A stretch of DNA of 64,000 nt from Streptomyces paludis (lineage in GTDB: Bacteria; Actinomycetota; Actinomycetes; Streptomycetales; Streptomycetaceae), in contig NZ_CP031194.1 of NCBI RefSeq assembly GCF_003344965.1, positions 7,688,001-7,752,000 on the forward strand. Direction: 5' to 3'. The notes below the pieces were generated by a model. The model was not told the DNA's origin and did not search any database. It saw nothing but the letters and a program-made list of their open reading frames with translations. The position numbers and the translations under genes are program-made. Numbering within the stretch: the first letter of the stretch is position 1; each line of letters opens with the position of its first letter. Positions 1-8,593 of the stretch are shown one piece after another.

Positions 1-1474
1 TGTCGCGGGACTCCTGCGCGGCTACCTCGGCGACCTCTCCCGCCGGATGCGCGCGGCGGGACTGCACTGCCCGCTGCACATCACCAAGTCCAACGGCGGA
101 GTGATGTCCGTGGACAGCGTCCTCACCACCCCCAACGGCCCCAACGGTGCCGCGGAGAGCGAGCAGGGCGCCGCCTCGCTGCTCCGTGCCGCCGTGGAGA
201 CCCTGCTGTCGGGGCCCGCCGCCGGTGTCGCGGGCGCGGTACGGCTGGCCTCGGCGGCCGGCGTGCGCGACCTCGTCACCATGGACATGGGCGGTACGAG
301 CGTGGACAGCGCGATCGTCGAGGACGGCCGTATCCCCTACTCCACCGACTCCGAACTGGGCGACTTCCCGCTGATCACCCCGTCGGTCGAGGTGTCCTCG
401 ATCGGTGCCGGCGGCGGCTCGGTCGCCTGGCTGGACGCCTCCGGTGTGCTGAAGGTCGGCCCGCGCAGCGCGGGCGCGCGGCCGGGGCCGGCCTGTTACG
501 GGCGCGGCGGCAAGGAGCCCACGCTCACCGACGCCTATGTGGTGTGCGGCTATCTCGACCCGGACGACTTCGCCGGGGGAGTGGTGGGCCTGGACCGTGA
601 CGCGGCGCGCGAGGCGTTCGCCGGACTGGCCGGCCGGCTGGACATGGACGTGGAGTACGCCGCCGAGGCGGTGGTGAACGTGGCCACCGCGATGATGCAC
701 GCGCGCCTGGTCCCGCTGCTCGCCCGCCGCGGTGTCGACCCCGCCCAGTGCCGCCTGGTGCCGTACGGCGGGGCGGGCCCCGTCCAGGCGGTGGCCCTCG
801 CCCGCGAACTCGGCATCCGCCGGCTGCTCGTTCCCTGGTCACCGGGGACGCTGTGCGCGTTCGGCGCTCTCGTCACCGACCTGCGGCACGACCTGGTCGC
901 CTCCGTCGGCGCGACCACCGGCACCCTCGACGACGCACGGCTGGAGAGCGGGTGGAAGGAGCTGGAGGAGCGGGCCCACGACTGGTACCGCGAGCAGTCA
1001 GCCTCGCTCCACCACGAGGTCGGGCTCACCCGCTGGGCCGATGTCCAGCTGGCCGGACAGTCGTTCACCCTGGCCGTGACACTGCCCGAGGACGAGCGGC
1101 CCACCGTCGCCGCGCTGCGGGCCGCGTTCACCGCCCGCTACCGGGCGGCCTACGGAGTGGACGCCTCGGGACGCGAGCTGGACGTACGCAGCCTGCGCGT
1201 CACCCTGACCGCGCGCTCGCGGCCCCTGACACCGCGCGCCGTCGGCGGCACCACGGCCCGGCCCCGGCCGCACACCGTCGTCGAAGACGGCCGGCTCGTA
1301 CCGGCGGAACGAGTCCGACGGGCCGAACTCGCGCCCGGGACCACACTGCGCGGGCCGCTCGTGGTCTCCGCCCCGGACGCCACCCTCTTCCTCCCCACCG
1401 GCGCCACCGTCGAGGCGGATGCCATGGGGAACCTGCTGATCGACGCCGGGGAAGCCCGGGGAAAGGCATCCTGA
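1..1474 (+). CDS. Hydantoinase/oxoprolinase family protein, subunit A (5' end outside window)
   Basis: This is the C-terminal ~490 residues of a HyuA-type protein; the reading frame is open from base 2, so the start lies upstream. The family hydrolyses five-membered cyclic amides (hydantoins, 5-oxoproline) with ATP, using an ASKHA-type fold. Visible motifs are the nucleotide-binding MDMGGTSVD (codons at about 282-308) and GGAGPVQA (about 769-792). The stop codon shares its last base with the ATG of the B subunit (TGATG), so the two subunits are translationally coupled as usual for HyuA/HyuB. The actual substrate cannot be read from sequence. Confidence 0.9.
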   Translation, partial: VAGLLRGYLGDLSRRMRAAGLHCPLHITKSNGGVMSVDSVLTTPNGPNGAAESEQGAASLLRAAVETLLSGPAAGVAGAVRLASAAGVRDLVTMDMGGTSVDSAIVEDGRIPYSTDSELGDFPLITPSVEVSSIGAGGGSVAWLDASGVLKVGPRSAGARPGPACYGRGGKEPTLTDAYVVCGYLDPDDFAGGVVGLDRDAAREAFAGLAGRLDMDVEYAAEAVVNVATAMMHARLVPLLARRGVDPAQCRLVPYGGAGPVQAVALARELGIRRLLVPWSPGTLCAFGALVTDLRHDLVASVGATTGTLDDARLESGWKELEERAHDWYREQSASLHHEVGLTRWADVQLAGQSFTLAVTLPEDERPTVAALRAAFTARYRAAYGVDASGRELDVRSLRVTLTARSRPLTPRAVGGTTARPRPHTVVEDGRLVPAERVRRAELAPGTTLRGPLVVSAPDATLFLPTGATVEADAMGNLLIDAGEARGKAS

Positions 1475-3579
1475 TGCGCAGTTCGCCCGTGACACTGGAG
1501 ATCCTGTCGCGCCGGCTGACCGCTGTCGTGGAGGAGATGGCGGAGACGATCCGCCGGACCAGCTTCAGTGTTTTCGTCAAGCAGACCGCGGACTTCGGCA
1601 CCTGCCTGGTGACCCCGGACGGCGAGGTGTTCGCCGCGCCCCGGAGCATCTCCGGGAACCTGATGATCGGGCTGCCCGCGCGCGCCGCGATCGAGTCGCT
1701 CGCCCCCTACGCGCCCGGCGACATCGGCATCAGCAACGACCCCGACGCCACCGGTGGCCTCGTCACCCATCTGCCGGACGTGTGGACGTGGGCGCCGCTG
1801 TACGCCGAAGGCCGCGTCGTGGCCTACGCGTTCAGCTTCGTCCACGCCTCCGACATCGGCGGCTCGGTCCCGGGATCCATCTCCTGGACGCACACCGACC
1901 GGGCCCAGGAGGGTGTTCTCGTCCCGCCGGCCAAGCTGTACGACGCGGGCCGGGAGAACACGGCGCTGCTGCGGACCGTACTGGCCAACACCCGGGTGCC
2001 GGAGGAGAACCGGGGCGACATCGACGCGCAGATCACCGGGCTGACGGCGGCCCAGCGCCGGATCGACGAGATCGTCGCCGCGTACGGGGCCGAGGCCCTG
2101 ACCGACGCGATGGCGGACCTGCTGGACGAGGCGGCGGCCCGCGCCGCCGTACTCCTGTCCCAACTGGGCGAGGGCACCTACCGGTTCGTCGACTACGTGG
2201 AGGGCCTCACCGCTCCCGGCCCGGACGGCCAGGAGACGGTCACCGTTCCCCCGACCCGGCTCGCCCTGGAACTCACCCTCGCCGCGGGCCGCCCGCACCT
2301 CTCGTTCAAGGGCACCTCGCCCCAGGTCGCCGAGGCGATCAACCTGCCGACCGGAGGCGCGCCCGGACACTACATGCTGGTGTTCGCCCTGGTGAACTAT
2401 CTGGTCTCCAAGGACCCCGGCATCCCCTACAACTCCGGCCTGGTCCGGGCCGTCACCGCGGATCTGCCCCCGGGCTCCGTGGTCAACCCCGGCGCCGGCG
2501 CCACCTGCGGGGTCCGCGCGGCGGTGTTCTTCCGCATCATGGACTGTGTGCTCGGCTGTCTGGCCCAGGCCGCGCCCGCGGACGCGCTCGCGACCGGCTC
2601 CGGCGCGGTGGCGATCGCGACGGTCGCCCACACCGATCCGGTCACCGGCCGGCGGCGGGTCGCCGTCGGCCAGCCGCTGACCGGCGGCTCGGGCGGCCGT
2701 CCCGGCCTGGACGGGCTGCACGGCACCAGCTTCACCGGCGGCTGGCTGCGCAACGTCCCCAACGAACTCCTCGAACAGGACGCCCCCGTCCTCGTCGAGG
2801 AGTACCGCTACCGCCCCGGCTCCGGGGGAGCCGGCAGGCACCCCGGCGGCGCGGGCATCACCCTGCGCCTGCGGGCCCTCGCGGACGGTGTGACCCTCGC
2901 CGTCCGCGGCATGGAACGCCTGCTGTTCGCACCGTGGGGGCTGCACGGCGGCGGTACGGGGGTGCCCGGCCGCGCGGTCCTCAACCCCGGCACCCCGGGG
3001 GAGCGGCGGCTGGGCCGGGTCAACGTCGTCACCCTGGCGGCCGGCGACGTACTCCTCGTGGAGACCGCGGGCGGCGGCGGCCTCGGCCCGCCCGGCGACC
3101 GGCCCGCCGAAGCGGTCGCCGCCGATGTGGCCCGCGGACTCCTCGACGACGAGCGGGCCCGCTCCGCGTACGGGGTCGTCCTGCGGCCCGATGGCACCGT
3201 CGACGGCCCCGCCACCGCTGTGGCGCGTACGCGAACGGCCGCGCGTGAGCCGGTCTTCACACTCGGCGCGGCCCGCACCGCCTACGAGCGGCGCTGGCCC
3301 GAGCGGGTGCAGCGGGCCCTCGTCGACGAGGTGGCACACCACCCGCCGACCGTACGCGCCCAGGTCTACCGGGCCGCCTACATCGCCGCGGACGCCGGGG
3401 CCGGACCGGACCGCCCGGTGACCACCGAGGCCGTACGCGAGGCCGTACGCCGGGCCGCCGGACAGCCCGGCACCGGCACCGTCCCCGACGGAACAGACAT
3501 TGCCACTGACACCGACACCGGCGACACCAGCACCGGCGTGTCCCGCCCGCACCCGCCCACCACAGGAGTGACACCGTGA
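1474..3579 (+). CDS. Hydantoinase B/oxoprolinase family protein
   Basis: This 701-residue protein is the B subunit partner of the preceding HyuA-like protein; together they are expected to form an ATP-dependent cyclic-amide hydrolase in the cytoplasm. The start at 1474 is chosen because ATG overlaps the upstream stop and the protein begins with the family-typical pattern 'PVTLEILSRRLTAVVEEM'. The characteristic 'ISNDPDATGGLVTHLPD' segment sits near residues 85-100, and the Gly-rich 'GTPGERRLGRVNVVTLAAGDVL' segment and GGGGLG lie near the C-terminal third. The last ~25 residues are Thr/Asp-rich low complexity. The stop overlaps the GTG of the next gene. Confidence 0.92.
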   Translation: MRSSPVTLEILSRRLTAVVEEMAETIRRTSFSVFVKQTADFGTCLVTPDGEVFAAPRSISGNLMIGLPARAAIESLAPYAPGDIGISNDPDATGGLVTHLPDVWTWAPLYAEGRVVAYAFSFVHASDIGGSVPGSISWTHTDRAQEGVLVPPAKLYDAGRENTALLRTVLANTRVPEENRGDIDAQITGLTAAQRRIDEIVAAYGAEALTDAMADLLDEAAARAAVLLSQLGEGTYRFVDYVEGLTAPGPDGQETVTVPPTRLALELTLAAGRPHLSFKGTSPQVAEAINLPTGGAPGHYMLVFALVNYLVSKDPGIPYNSGLVRAVTADLPPGSVVNPGAGATCGVRAAVFFRIMDCVLGCLAQAAPADALATGSGAVAIATVAHTDPVTGRRRVAVGQPLTGGSGGRPGLDGLHGTSFTGGWLRNVPNELLEQDAPVLVEEYRYRPGSGGAGRHPGGAGITLRLRALADGVTLAVRGMERLLFAPWGLHGGGTGVPGRAVLNPGTPGERRLGRVNVVTLAAGDVLLVETAGGGGLGPPGDRPAEAVAADVARGLLDDERARSAYGVVLRPDGTVDGPATAVARTRTAAREPVFTLGAARTAYERRWPERVQRALVDEVAHHPPTVRAQVYRAAYIAADAGAGPDRPVTTEAVREAVRRAAGQPGTGTVPDGTDIATDTDTGDTSTGVSRPHPPTTGVTP

Positions 3580-4511
3580 CGACCGGCACCCCCCTCAGGT
3601 TCGGCCTGATGACCTACGAGGCCGCTCCCTGGCCGGAACTCATCGCGCGCTGGCGCCGGTTCGAGGACCAGGGCTGGGACAGCCTGTGGGCCGGAGACCA
3701 CCTCTGGAGCGCCCTGGATCCCGAAGGACGCCCCGTGCGCGGCCGGTTCGACGCCTGGATGCTCGCCGCCGGCATCGCCTCGGCCACCTCGCGCGTCACT
3801 GTCGGCACCCTGGTCAGCGCGGCCCCCCTGCGCAATCCCGCCATGGTCGCCAAGCAGGCGATGACACTCGACCACCTCTCCGGTGGCCGCGCCGTGGCCG
3901 GTATCGGCGCCGGCGGCAATCCGAAGGACCTCGCGTACGCGGGCGTCGCCCCCTGGCCCCCGGCCGACCGGGGACCCCTGCTCGACGAGTACCTCACCGT
4001 CGTCCGGGGCGTACTGGAACAGGACCGCTTCGACCACGACGGACCGCACTTCGGCGTGGCGGGCGCGGTGCGCGCGCCCGGCCCGGTCACGGGCGAGCGG
4101 CCGCCGCTGCTGGTCGCCGCCCATGTGGACGCCACCCTCGCGGTCGCCGCCCGCCACGCCGACGTGTGGAGCAGTTACGGCAGCCTGTTCTCCCAGCTCC
4201 GCCGCGGTGTGAAGCTCGACGAGAAGGAGAGCCTGCGGCTGACCGGGGAACGCGCCGCCCTCCTGGACGCCCACGCCGAGCGCGCGGGCCGTGACCCGGC
4301 CTCCATCCGCAAGTCCTTCATGGCCGGATTCACCGAGGACGCCCCCTGGGAATCGGTGGAACGCTTCCGGGACTTCGTGGGCCGCTTCACCGGGATCGGC
4401 ATCACCGAGTTCATGTTCCCCTTCCCCCTCCAGGGCCCGCACCGCGAGGGCGTGTTCGAGGAGGTCGTGGCCGAGGTGCTGCCGCGCCTGCGGGCCGGGG
4501 AGCGACCGTGA
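3576..4511 (+). CDS. LLM-class (luciferase-like) flavin-dependent oxidoreductase
   Basis: This 311-residue protein has the TIM-barrel luciferase-like monooxygenase pattern: 'RFGLMTYEAAPWPEL' at the N-terminus, 'WDSLWAGDHLW' near residue 34, 'VTVGTLVSAAPLRNPAMVAKQAMTLDHLSGGR' around 75-105 and 'GIGAGG' just after. These are shared by FMN- and F420-dependent members, and actinobacterial members with this look are often F420-dependent. The GTG start overlaps the HyuB stop (GTGA) and the stop overlaps the next GTG. The coupling suggests it oxidises or reduces the compound handled by the hydantoinase. The cofactor is not decidable from sequence alone. Confidence 0.88.
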   Translation: MTTGTPLRFGLMTYEAAPWPELIARWRRFEDQGWDSLWAGDHLWSALDPEGRPVRGRFDAWMLAAGIASATSRVTVGTLVSAAPLRNPAMVAKQAMTLDHLSGGRAVAGIGAGGNPKDLAYAGVAPWPPADRGPLLDEYLTVVRGVLEQDRFDHDGPHFGVAGAVRAPGPVTGERPPLLVAAHVDATLAVAARHADVWSSYGSLFSQLRRGVKLDEKESLRLTGERAALLDAHAERAGRDPASIRKSFMAGFTEDAPWESVERFRDFVGRFTGIGITEFMFPFPLQGPHREGVFEEVVAEVLPRLRAGERP

Positions 4512-5737
4512 ACGGGGCACGGGAGCTGCTCGGCCCCGGTGCCCGGCGGCTCGCCGGGGAGCTGACCGCGCTGCGCCGCCGGCTGCACGCCGTACCGGAA
4601 GTGGGGCTGCGGCTGCCGCTCACCCGGGCCACCGTCCTGGACGCGCTGGCCGCGGTCGCCGCCGGCACCGGCGGCGCGCTGGAGCTGACCACGGGCCGCG
4701 CCGTCGACTCGGTGACCGCGGTGCTGCACGGCGCCCGGCCGGGCCCCGTCGTCCTGCTGCGCGCCGACATGGACGCCCTGCCGGTGCGCGAGACCACCGG
4801 GCTGCCGTTCGCCGCCGACGCCGACCGTATGCACGCCTGCGGACACGACCTGCACACCGCCGCGCTGGTGGGCGCGGCGCGCCTGCTCGCCGGACACCGG
4901 GGGAGCATGGCCGGCAGTGTCGTGCTGATGTTCCAGCCCGGCGAGGAGGGGTACGACGGCGCGGGGGAGATGCTCGCGGAAGGGGTCCTGGACGCCGCCG
5001 GCCGCCCGGTCGACGCCGCGTACGCCCTGCATGTGGTCGCCGACCTGCCGGCCGGCCGCTGCTACACCCGCCCCGGCCCGGTGATGGCCGCCTACGGCAT
5101 TCTCGACGTCACCGTACGCGGGCGCGGCGGCCACGGCGGCCGGCCGCACGAGGCGCTGGACCCGGTCCCCGTGGCCATGGCGGCGGTCACCGCCGTACAG
5201 AGCCACACCGACCGGCGTTTCGACGCCTTCGACCCCGTCGTGGTCACCGTGGGGGAGTTCCACGCGGGGACGGCGCCCAACGTCATCCCCGCCGACGCCC
5301 GGTTCCGGGCCGGTGTGCGGTCCTTCTCCGCCGGGGCCACCGCGCGCCTCGCCGCCGAACTGCCGCCACTGGTACGGGGCATCGCACAGGCGCACGGCCT
5401 GGAGGCGGACGCGGCCTTCACCCACGTCCTGCCCGCCACCGTCAACGACCCGGTCCACGCGGACCACTTCGCCCGTACCGCGACCGGCCTGTTCGGGGCC
5501 GGCCGCTACGAGGAACTCGCCCGGCCCCGGGTCGGCTCCGAGGACTTCTCCCGGGTCCTGGAACGGGTTTCCGGAGCGTACGGCTACCTCGGCGCGGCTC
5601 CGCCGGGCCAGGACCGGCCCGCCGGAAACCACTCCCCGACGGCGGTGTTCGACGAATCGGTCCTGCCCGACGCCGCCCTCCTGCTGGCCGCCCTCGCCTG
5701 GCGGCACGTCGGAACCCCTCCCACGTCCTGTCCATGA
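4508..5737 (+). CDS. M20-family amidohydrolase (IAA-amino-acid hydrolase type)
   Basis: This 409-residue metal-dependent peptidase-fold hydrolase cleaves an amide bond, typically of an N-acyl amino acid. Metal-binding motifs of the M20D group are present: 'LLRADMDALPV' (about residue 85), 'MHACGHDLHTA' (about 108) and 'FQPGEEG' (about 143). The dimerisation-domain segment 'GRGGHGGRPHEALDPV' follows at about 205. The GTG start overlaps the preceding stop. Next to HyuA/B it may open the N-carbamoyl or N-acyl product of the hydantoinase; this is inference from context, since dedicated N-carbamoylases usually belong to another M20 subgroup. Confidence 0.9.
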   Translation: MNGARELLGPGARRLAGELTALRRRLHAVPEVGLRLPLTRATVLDALAAVAAGTGGALELTTGRAVDSVTAVLHGARPGPVVLLRADMDALPVRETTGLPFAADADRMHACGHDLHTAALVGAARLLAGHRGSMAGSVVLMFQPGEEGYDGAGEMLAEGVLDAAGRPVDAAYALHVVADLPAGRCYTRPGPVMAAYGILDVTVRGRGGHGGRPHEALDPVPVAMAAVTAVQSHTDRRFDAFDPVVVTVGEFHAGTAPNVIPADARFRAGVRSFSAGATARLAAELPPLVRGIAQAHGLEADAAFTHVLPATVNDPVHADHFARTATGLFGAGRYEELARPRVGSEDFSRVLERVSGAYGYLGAAPPGQDRPAGNHSPTAVFDESVLPDAALLLAALAWRHVGTPPTSCP

Positions 5738-5787
5738 CCCACCGCCGCCGTCGCGTATCCGCGCGGGCGCCGTTCTCAGGAGTTTCC

Positions 5788-7578
5788 GTGTACGACGTAC
5801 AGCCCCAGCACCAGCCCCACGCCCCGGCCGCCGCCGAGGATCCCGGCCCCGCCCCGCGCACCCGCCGGGGGTGCGACGCGCTCGTCGACGCGCTGGTGGC
5901 AGGAGGTGTCACCACCCTGTTCGGAGTGCCCGGCGACACCGGGGTGGCCCTGTACGACGCCCTGTACGAGCGCGCGGACGACATCCGGCACATCCTGGCC
6001 CGCGACGAGCGGCACGCGGCGTCGATGGCCGACGCCTACGCCCGCAGCGGCAACCGGGTGGGCGTGGTCGAGGTCTCCAGCGGCGGCGGCACCACCTATG
6101 TCGTGGGCGGGCTCGGCGAGGCGTACGCGGCCGGTGTGCCCGTCCTGCTCATCACCTCGGACATCCACGCGGCCAGCCGGGGCACCGGCGCGCTGACCGA
6201 GATCGACCAGGTCGCCCTGTTCTCCGCGGTGACCAAGTGGACCCGGGTCGCCGAGAGCGCGGACGATCTGCCCGAACTGGTAGCGCGGGCCCTGCGGGAG
6301 GCGGTGTCGGGACGTCCGGCACCGGTCGCCCTGATCGTCCCCGAGAACGTGCTCGACGCACCCACGCGGGCGCGCCCCGCCCCGGACGCCGCCGCCCCCG
6401 CGCTGCCCGCCCGGCGGCCCGGGGCGCCCGCGGCGGCCGTCGCCGAAGCGGCGCGGCTGCTGTCGCGCGCCCGCAGGCCCGCCGTCCTCGCCGGCTCCGG
6501 CGTCCATGTCTCCGGCGCCTGGCGGAGCCTGGAGGAACTCGCCGCGACGGTGGGCGCCGCGGTCGCCACCTCCATCCACGGCAAGGGAGCCGTCGGCGGC
6601 GACTGCCCCTGGTCGGTGGGGGTGGTCGGCAACAACGGCGCGCTCCCCGGCGCCAACGCGCTGCTGCGGGAGGCGGACACGGTGCTCCTGGTCGGCACCC
6701 GCGCCAACGCCACCGACACCAACAGCTGGACCGGCCCGGCGCGCGGCGGCGTCCCCGTCATCCAGATCGACATCGACCCCGGGCGGGCCGGCCGCAACTT
6801 CCCGGGAGCGATCGCGCTGCCCGGCGACGCGGACACCGTCCTGCGCCAGCTGCTCGCCGAGGTGATACCCGTCGACGACTCCGAGCGCGCGCTGCGCCTG
6901 ACGGCCGTACGGGCCGCTGCGCAGACGCCCGCTCCCGCCGCGCGGCCGGTGGAGCCCGCGCCGGGGGACGGCCCCCGGCTGCTGCCCGACGAGGTGGTCC
7001 GCGTCGTGTGCGCGGGTCTGCCCGCCGGCACTCCCGTGATCGCCGACCCCGGCACCCCCACGCCCAATGTCGCGGCGTACTGGAAGCAGCGGGAGGCGGG
7101 GCGCGAGGTCATCGTGCCCCGTGGGCACGGCCCGATGGGGTACGCGATCCCGGCGGCGGTCGGTGTGGCCATGGCCCGGCCCGGCACCCCGCTGGTGTCC
7201 TTCACCGCGGACGGCAGCTTCGCGATGGCGTGCGGCGAGCTGGAAACGGTGTCACGGCTCGAAGTGCCGGTTCTGTTCGTCCAGTTCACCAACCACAGCC
7301 TCGGCTGGATCAAGATGCTCCAGCATCTGTACAGCGGCCGCCGCTACTTCGGTGTCGACCCCGGAACGATCGACGCGGTCGCGGTGGCCCGGGCCTGCGG
7401 TGTGGAGGCGCACACCGTCGGCTCCACGGCAGAACTCCAGGAGCGTGTGGCGGATTTCGCGGAGCGGCCGCGACCGGTGTATCTGGACGTGGAGGTACCG
7501 CACATGATCGACTACACACCTCCGGTACCCGCCTGGGACCGCGGCCCCGCCGGAAACGCGGAGCGCCCCGTGTACTGA
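5788..7578 (+). CDS. Thiamine-diphosphate-dependent enzyme (acetolactate synthase/decarboxylase-like)
   Basis: This 596-residue protein has the three-domain ThDP fold. The N-terminal PYR domain carries 'LFGVPGDTGVALYDAL' and 'LARDERHAASMADAYAR', containing the activating Glu. A central nucleotide-binding-like domain spans about residues 215-360. The C-terminal PP domain has 'HGPMGYAIPAAVGVAMA' and the metal/diphosphate motif as ADGSF instead of the usual GDGSF, then 'NHSLGWIKM'. The GTG at 5788 is chosen for the AGGAG at 5778-5782; an in-frame ATG at 5734 would overlap the M20 gene but lacks a clear ribosome site. A cleavage or carboligation role in the same pathway as the upstream genes is inferred. 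Confidence 0.87.
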   Translation: MYDVQPQHQPHAPAAAEDPGPAPRTRRGCDALVDALVAGGVTTLFGVPGDTGVALYDALYERADDIRHILARDERHAASMADAYARSGNRVGVVEVSSGGGTTYVVGGLGEAYAAGVPVLLITSDIHAASRGTGALTEIDQVALFSAVTKWTRVAESADDLPELVARALREAVSGRPAPVALIVPENVLDAPTRARPAPDAAAPALPARRPGAPAAAVAEAARLLSRARRPAVLAGSGVHVSGAWRSLEELAATVGAAVATSIHGKGAVGGDCPWSVGVVGNNGALPGANALLREADTVLLVGTRANATDTNSWTGPARGGVPVIQIDIDPGRAGRNFPGAIALPGDADTVLRQLLAEVIPVDDSERALRLTAVRAAAQTPAPAARPVEPAPGDGPRLLPDEVVRVVCAGLPAGTPVIADPGTPTPNVAAYWKQREAGREVIVPRGHGPMGYAIPAAVGVAMARPGTPLVSFTADGSFAMACGELETVSRLEVPVLFVQFTNHSLGWIKMLQHLYSGRRYFGVDPGTIDAVAVARACGVEAHTVGSTAELQERVADFAERPRPVYLDVEVPHMIDYTPPVPAWDRGPAGNAERPVY

Positions 7579-7642
7579 GGCAGGATCGGGGCAGGCACGA
7601 CGGGCGCGTACCGGCGGCACGGGATCGAATGGACGGGACCAG

Positions 7643-8320
7643 GTGACGGAACAGGATCCGCACGCGCCGCGCGGCGACACCGGCCGGGTACCGGCCCGTC
7701 GTCGGTCGGAAGAGGTCTACTGGACGCTCCGCCAGGAGATCGTCGACGGTGTCCTGCGGCCCAACGCGCCCCTGGTGGAGGACGAGATAGCGGTGCGGCT
7801 GGGCGTCTCGCGCACCCCGGTCCGCGAGAGCATGCAGCGGCTCATGGCCGACGGGCTCATCCGGTCGCAGCGGCGGCGCTGGGTGGTGCACGAGTACACG
7901 CGGGAAGAGGTGGCGCATCTCTACGAGGTCCGGGCCGGCCTGGAGTCCCAGGCCGCCCGGCTGGCCGCGCTGCGCGCCACCTCCGCGCAGCGCGGGGACA
8001 TCGCGGCCTGGAGAGCCCGGATGACGTCCCCGACCGCGGACGCGCTGTGCGACAGGATCTCCAACAACGACTCCTTCCACGACAGTGTCACGGCCGCCTC
8101 CGGCAACCCCCGGCTGCTGGAGATGATCCGCGCCAACCGGCTCTTCCACTTCAACAAGCGCATCGCCGCCCTGTACAGCACGGAGGAGATCGCGATCTCC
8201 TCGCGGCAGCACGGCGACCTCATCACCGCCGTCTGCGAGGGAGAGGCGGACCGCGCCGGGGCCGTTGCCCGGGAGCACACGGAGTTCTCCCTCGGAGTCA
8301 TCCTGCGGAAGCTCTTCTGA
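7643..8320 (+). CDS. GntR-family transcriptional regulator, FCD subgroup
   Basis: This 225-residue regulator has an N-terminal winged helix ('IAVRLGVSRTPVRESMQRLMADGLI', about residues 45-70) followed by an all-helical FCD ligand-binding domain ('LYEVRAGLESQAARLAA' onward). FCD domains usually bind carboxylic-acid ligands through metal-coordinating His/Asp residues. The GTG start at 7643 lies 64 bp after the ThDP gene on the same strand, so it is probably co-transcribed and is the likely local controller of the hydantoinase operon. Nothing shows whether it activates or represses. Confidence 0.92.
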   Translation: MTEQDPHAPRGDTGRVPARRRSEEVYWTLRQEIVDGVLRPNAPLVEDEIAVRLGVSRTPVRESMQRLMADGLIRSQRRRWVVHEYTREEVAHLYEVRAGLESQAARLAALRATSAQRGDIAAWRARMTSPTADALCDRISNNDSFHDSVTAASGNPRLLEMIRANRLFHFNKRIAALYSTEEIAISSRQHGDLITAVCEGEADRAGAVAREHTEFSLGVILRKLF

Positions 8321-8495
8321 GCCTGCCGTAGCCCGTGACCGCGGAACACCCCCGTCATGTAGATGACGACGGCCTTCCCGCTGCGCTGCGCGCGCCCCGC
8401 CGAAACGGCGTCAGATGTCCGTTGTGTGCCCGTAAGTTTCCTGATGGTTAAAAAAAGTGATTGAGCTGGATCAGAACGAACACGAAAGCTAACGT

Positions 8496-8526
8496 CTTGC
8501 TCAGGAAAAATGTTCTCCTGGGCAAG
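8496..8526. promoter_or_regulatory. Inverted repeat upstream of the kinase/phospholyase operon
   Basis: CTTGCTCAGGA and TCCTGGGCAAG form an 11-bp near-perfect inverted repeat (one mismatch) around a 9-base A/T-rich loop, inside the 270-bp gap between the GntR gene and the kinase gene. The surroundings (8441-8515) are noticeably A+T-rich for this genome. It is placed where an operator or an early transcript hairpin for the operon would be expected. The DeoR regulator encoded within the operon is an obvious but untested ligand. No U-tract follows, so it is not an obvious terminator. Confidence 0.45.
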
Positions 8527-8593
8527 GAGTTGTTGGCATGCCGTATGTTCACGCGGGCGATCCTCCCGCGCGACCGGCCTCACGGAGGTCCGG

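Noticed and set aside
1150..3552. An 800-residue minus-strand frame opposite hyuB
   Set aside because: Gly/Arg/Val-rich antisense shadow produced by GC-rich codons; no motif and no ribosome site.
748..3579. A 943-residue continuous plus-strand frame covering hyuA's end and hyuB
   Set aside because: Only the part from ATG 1474 has family similarity; the upstream part is an Arg/Pro-rich shadow of hyuA. The TGATG overlap marks the true start.
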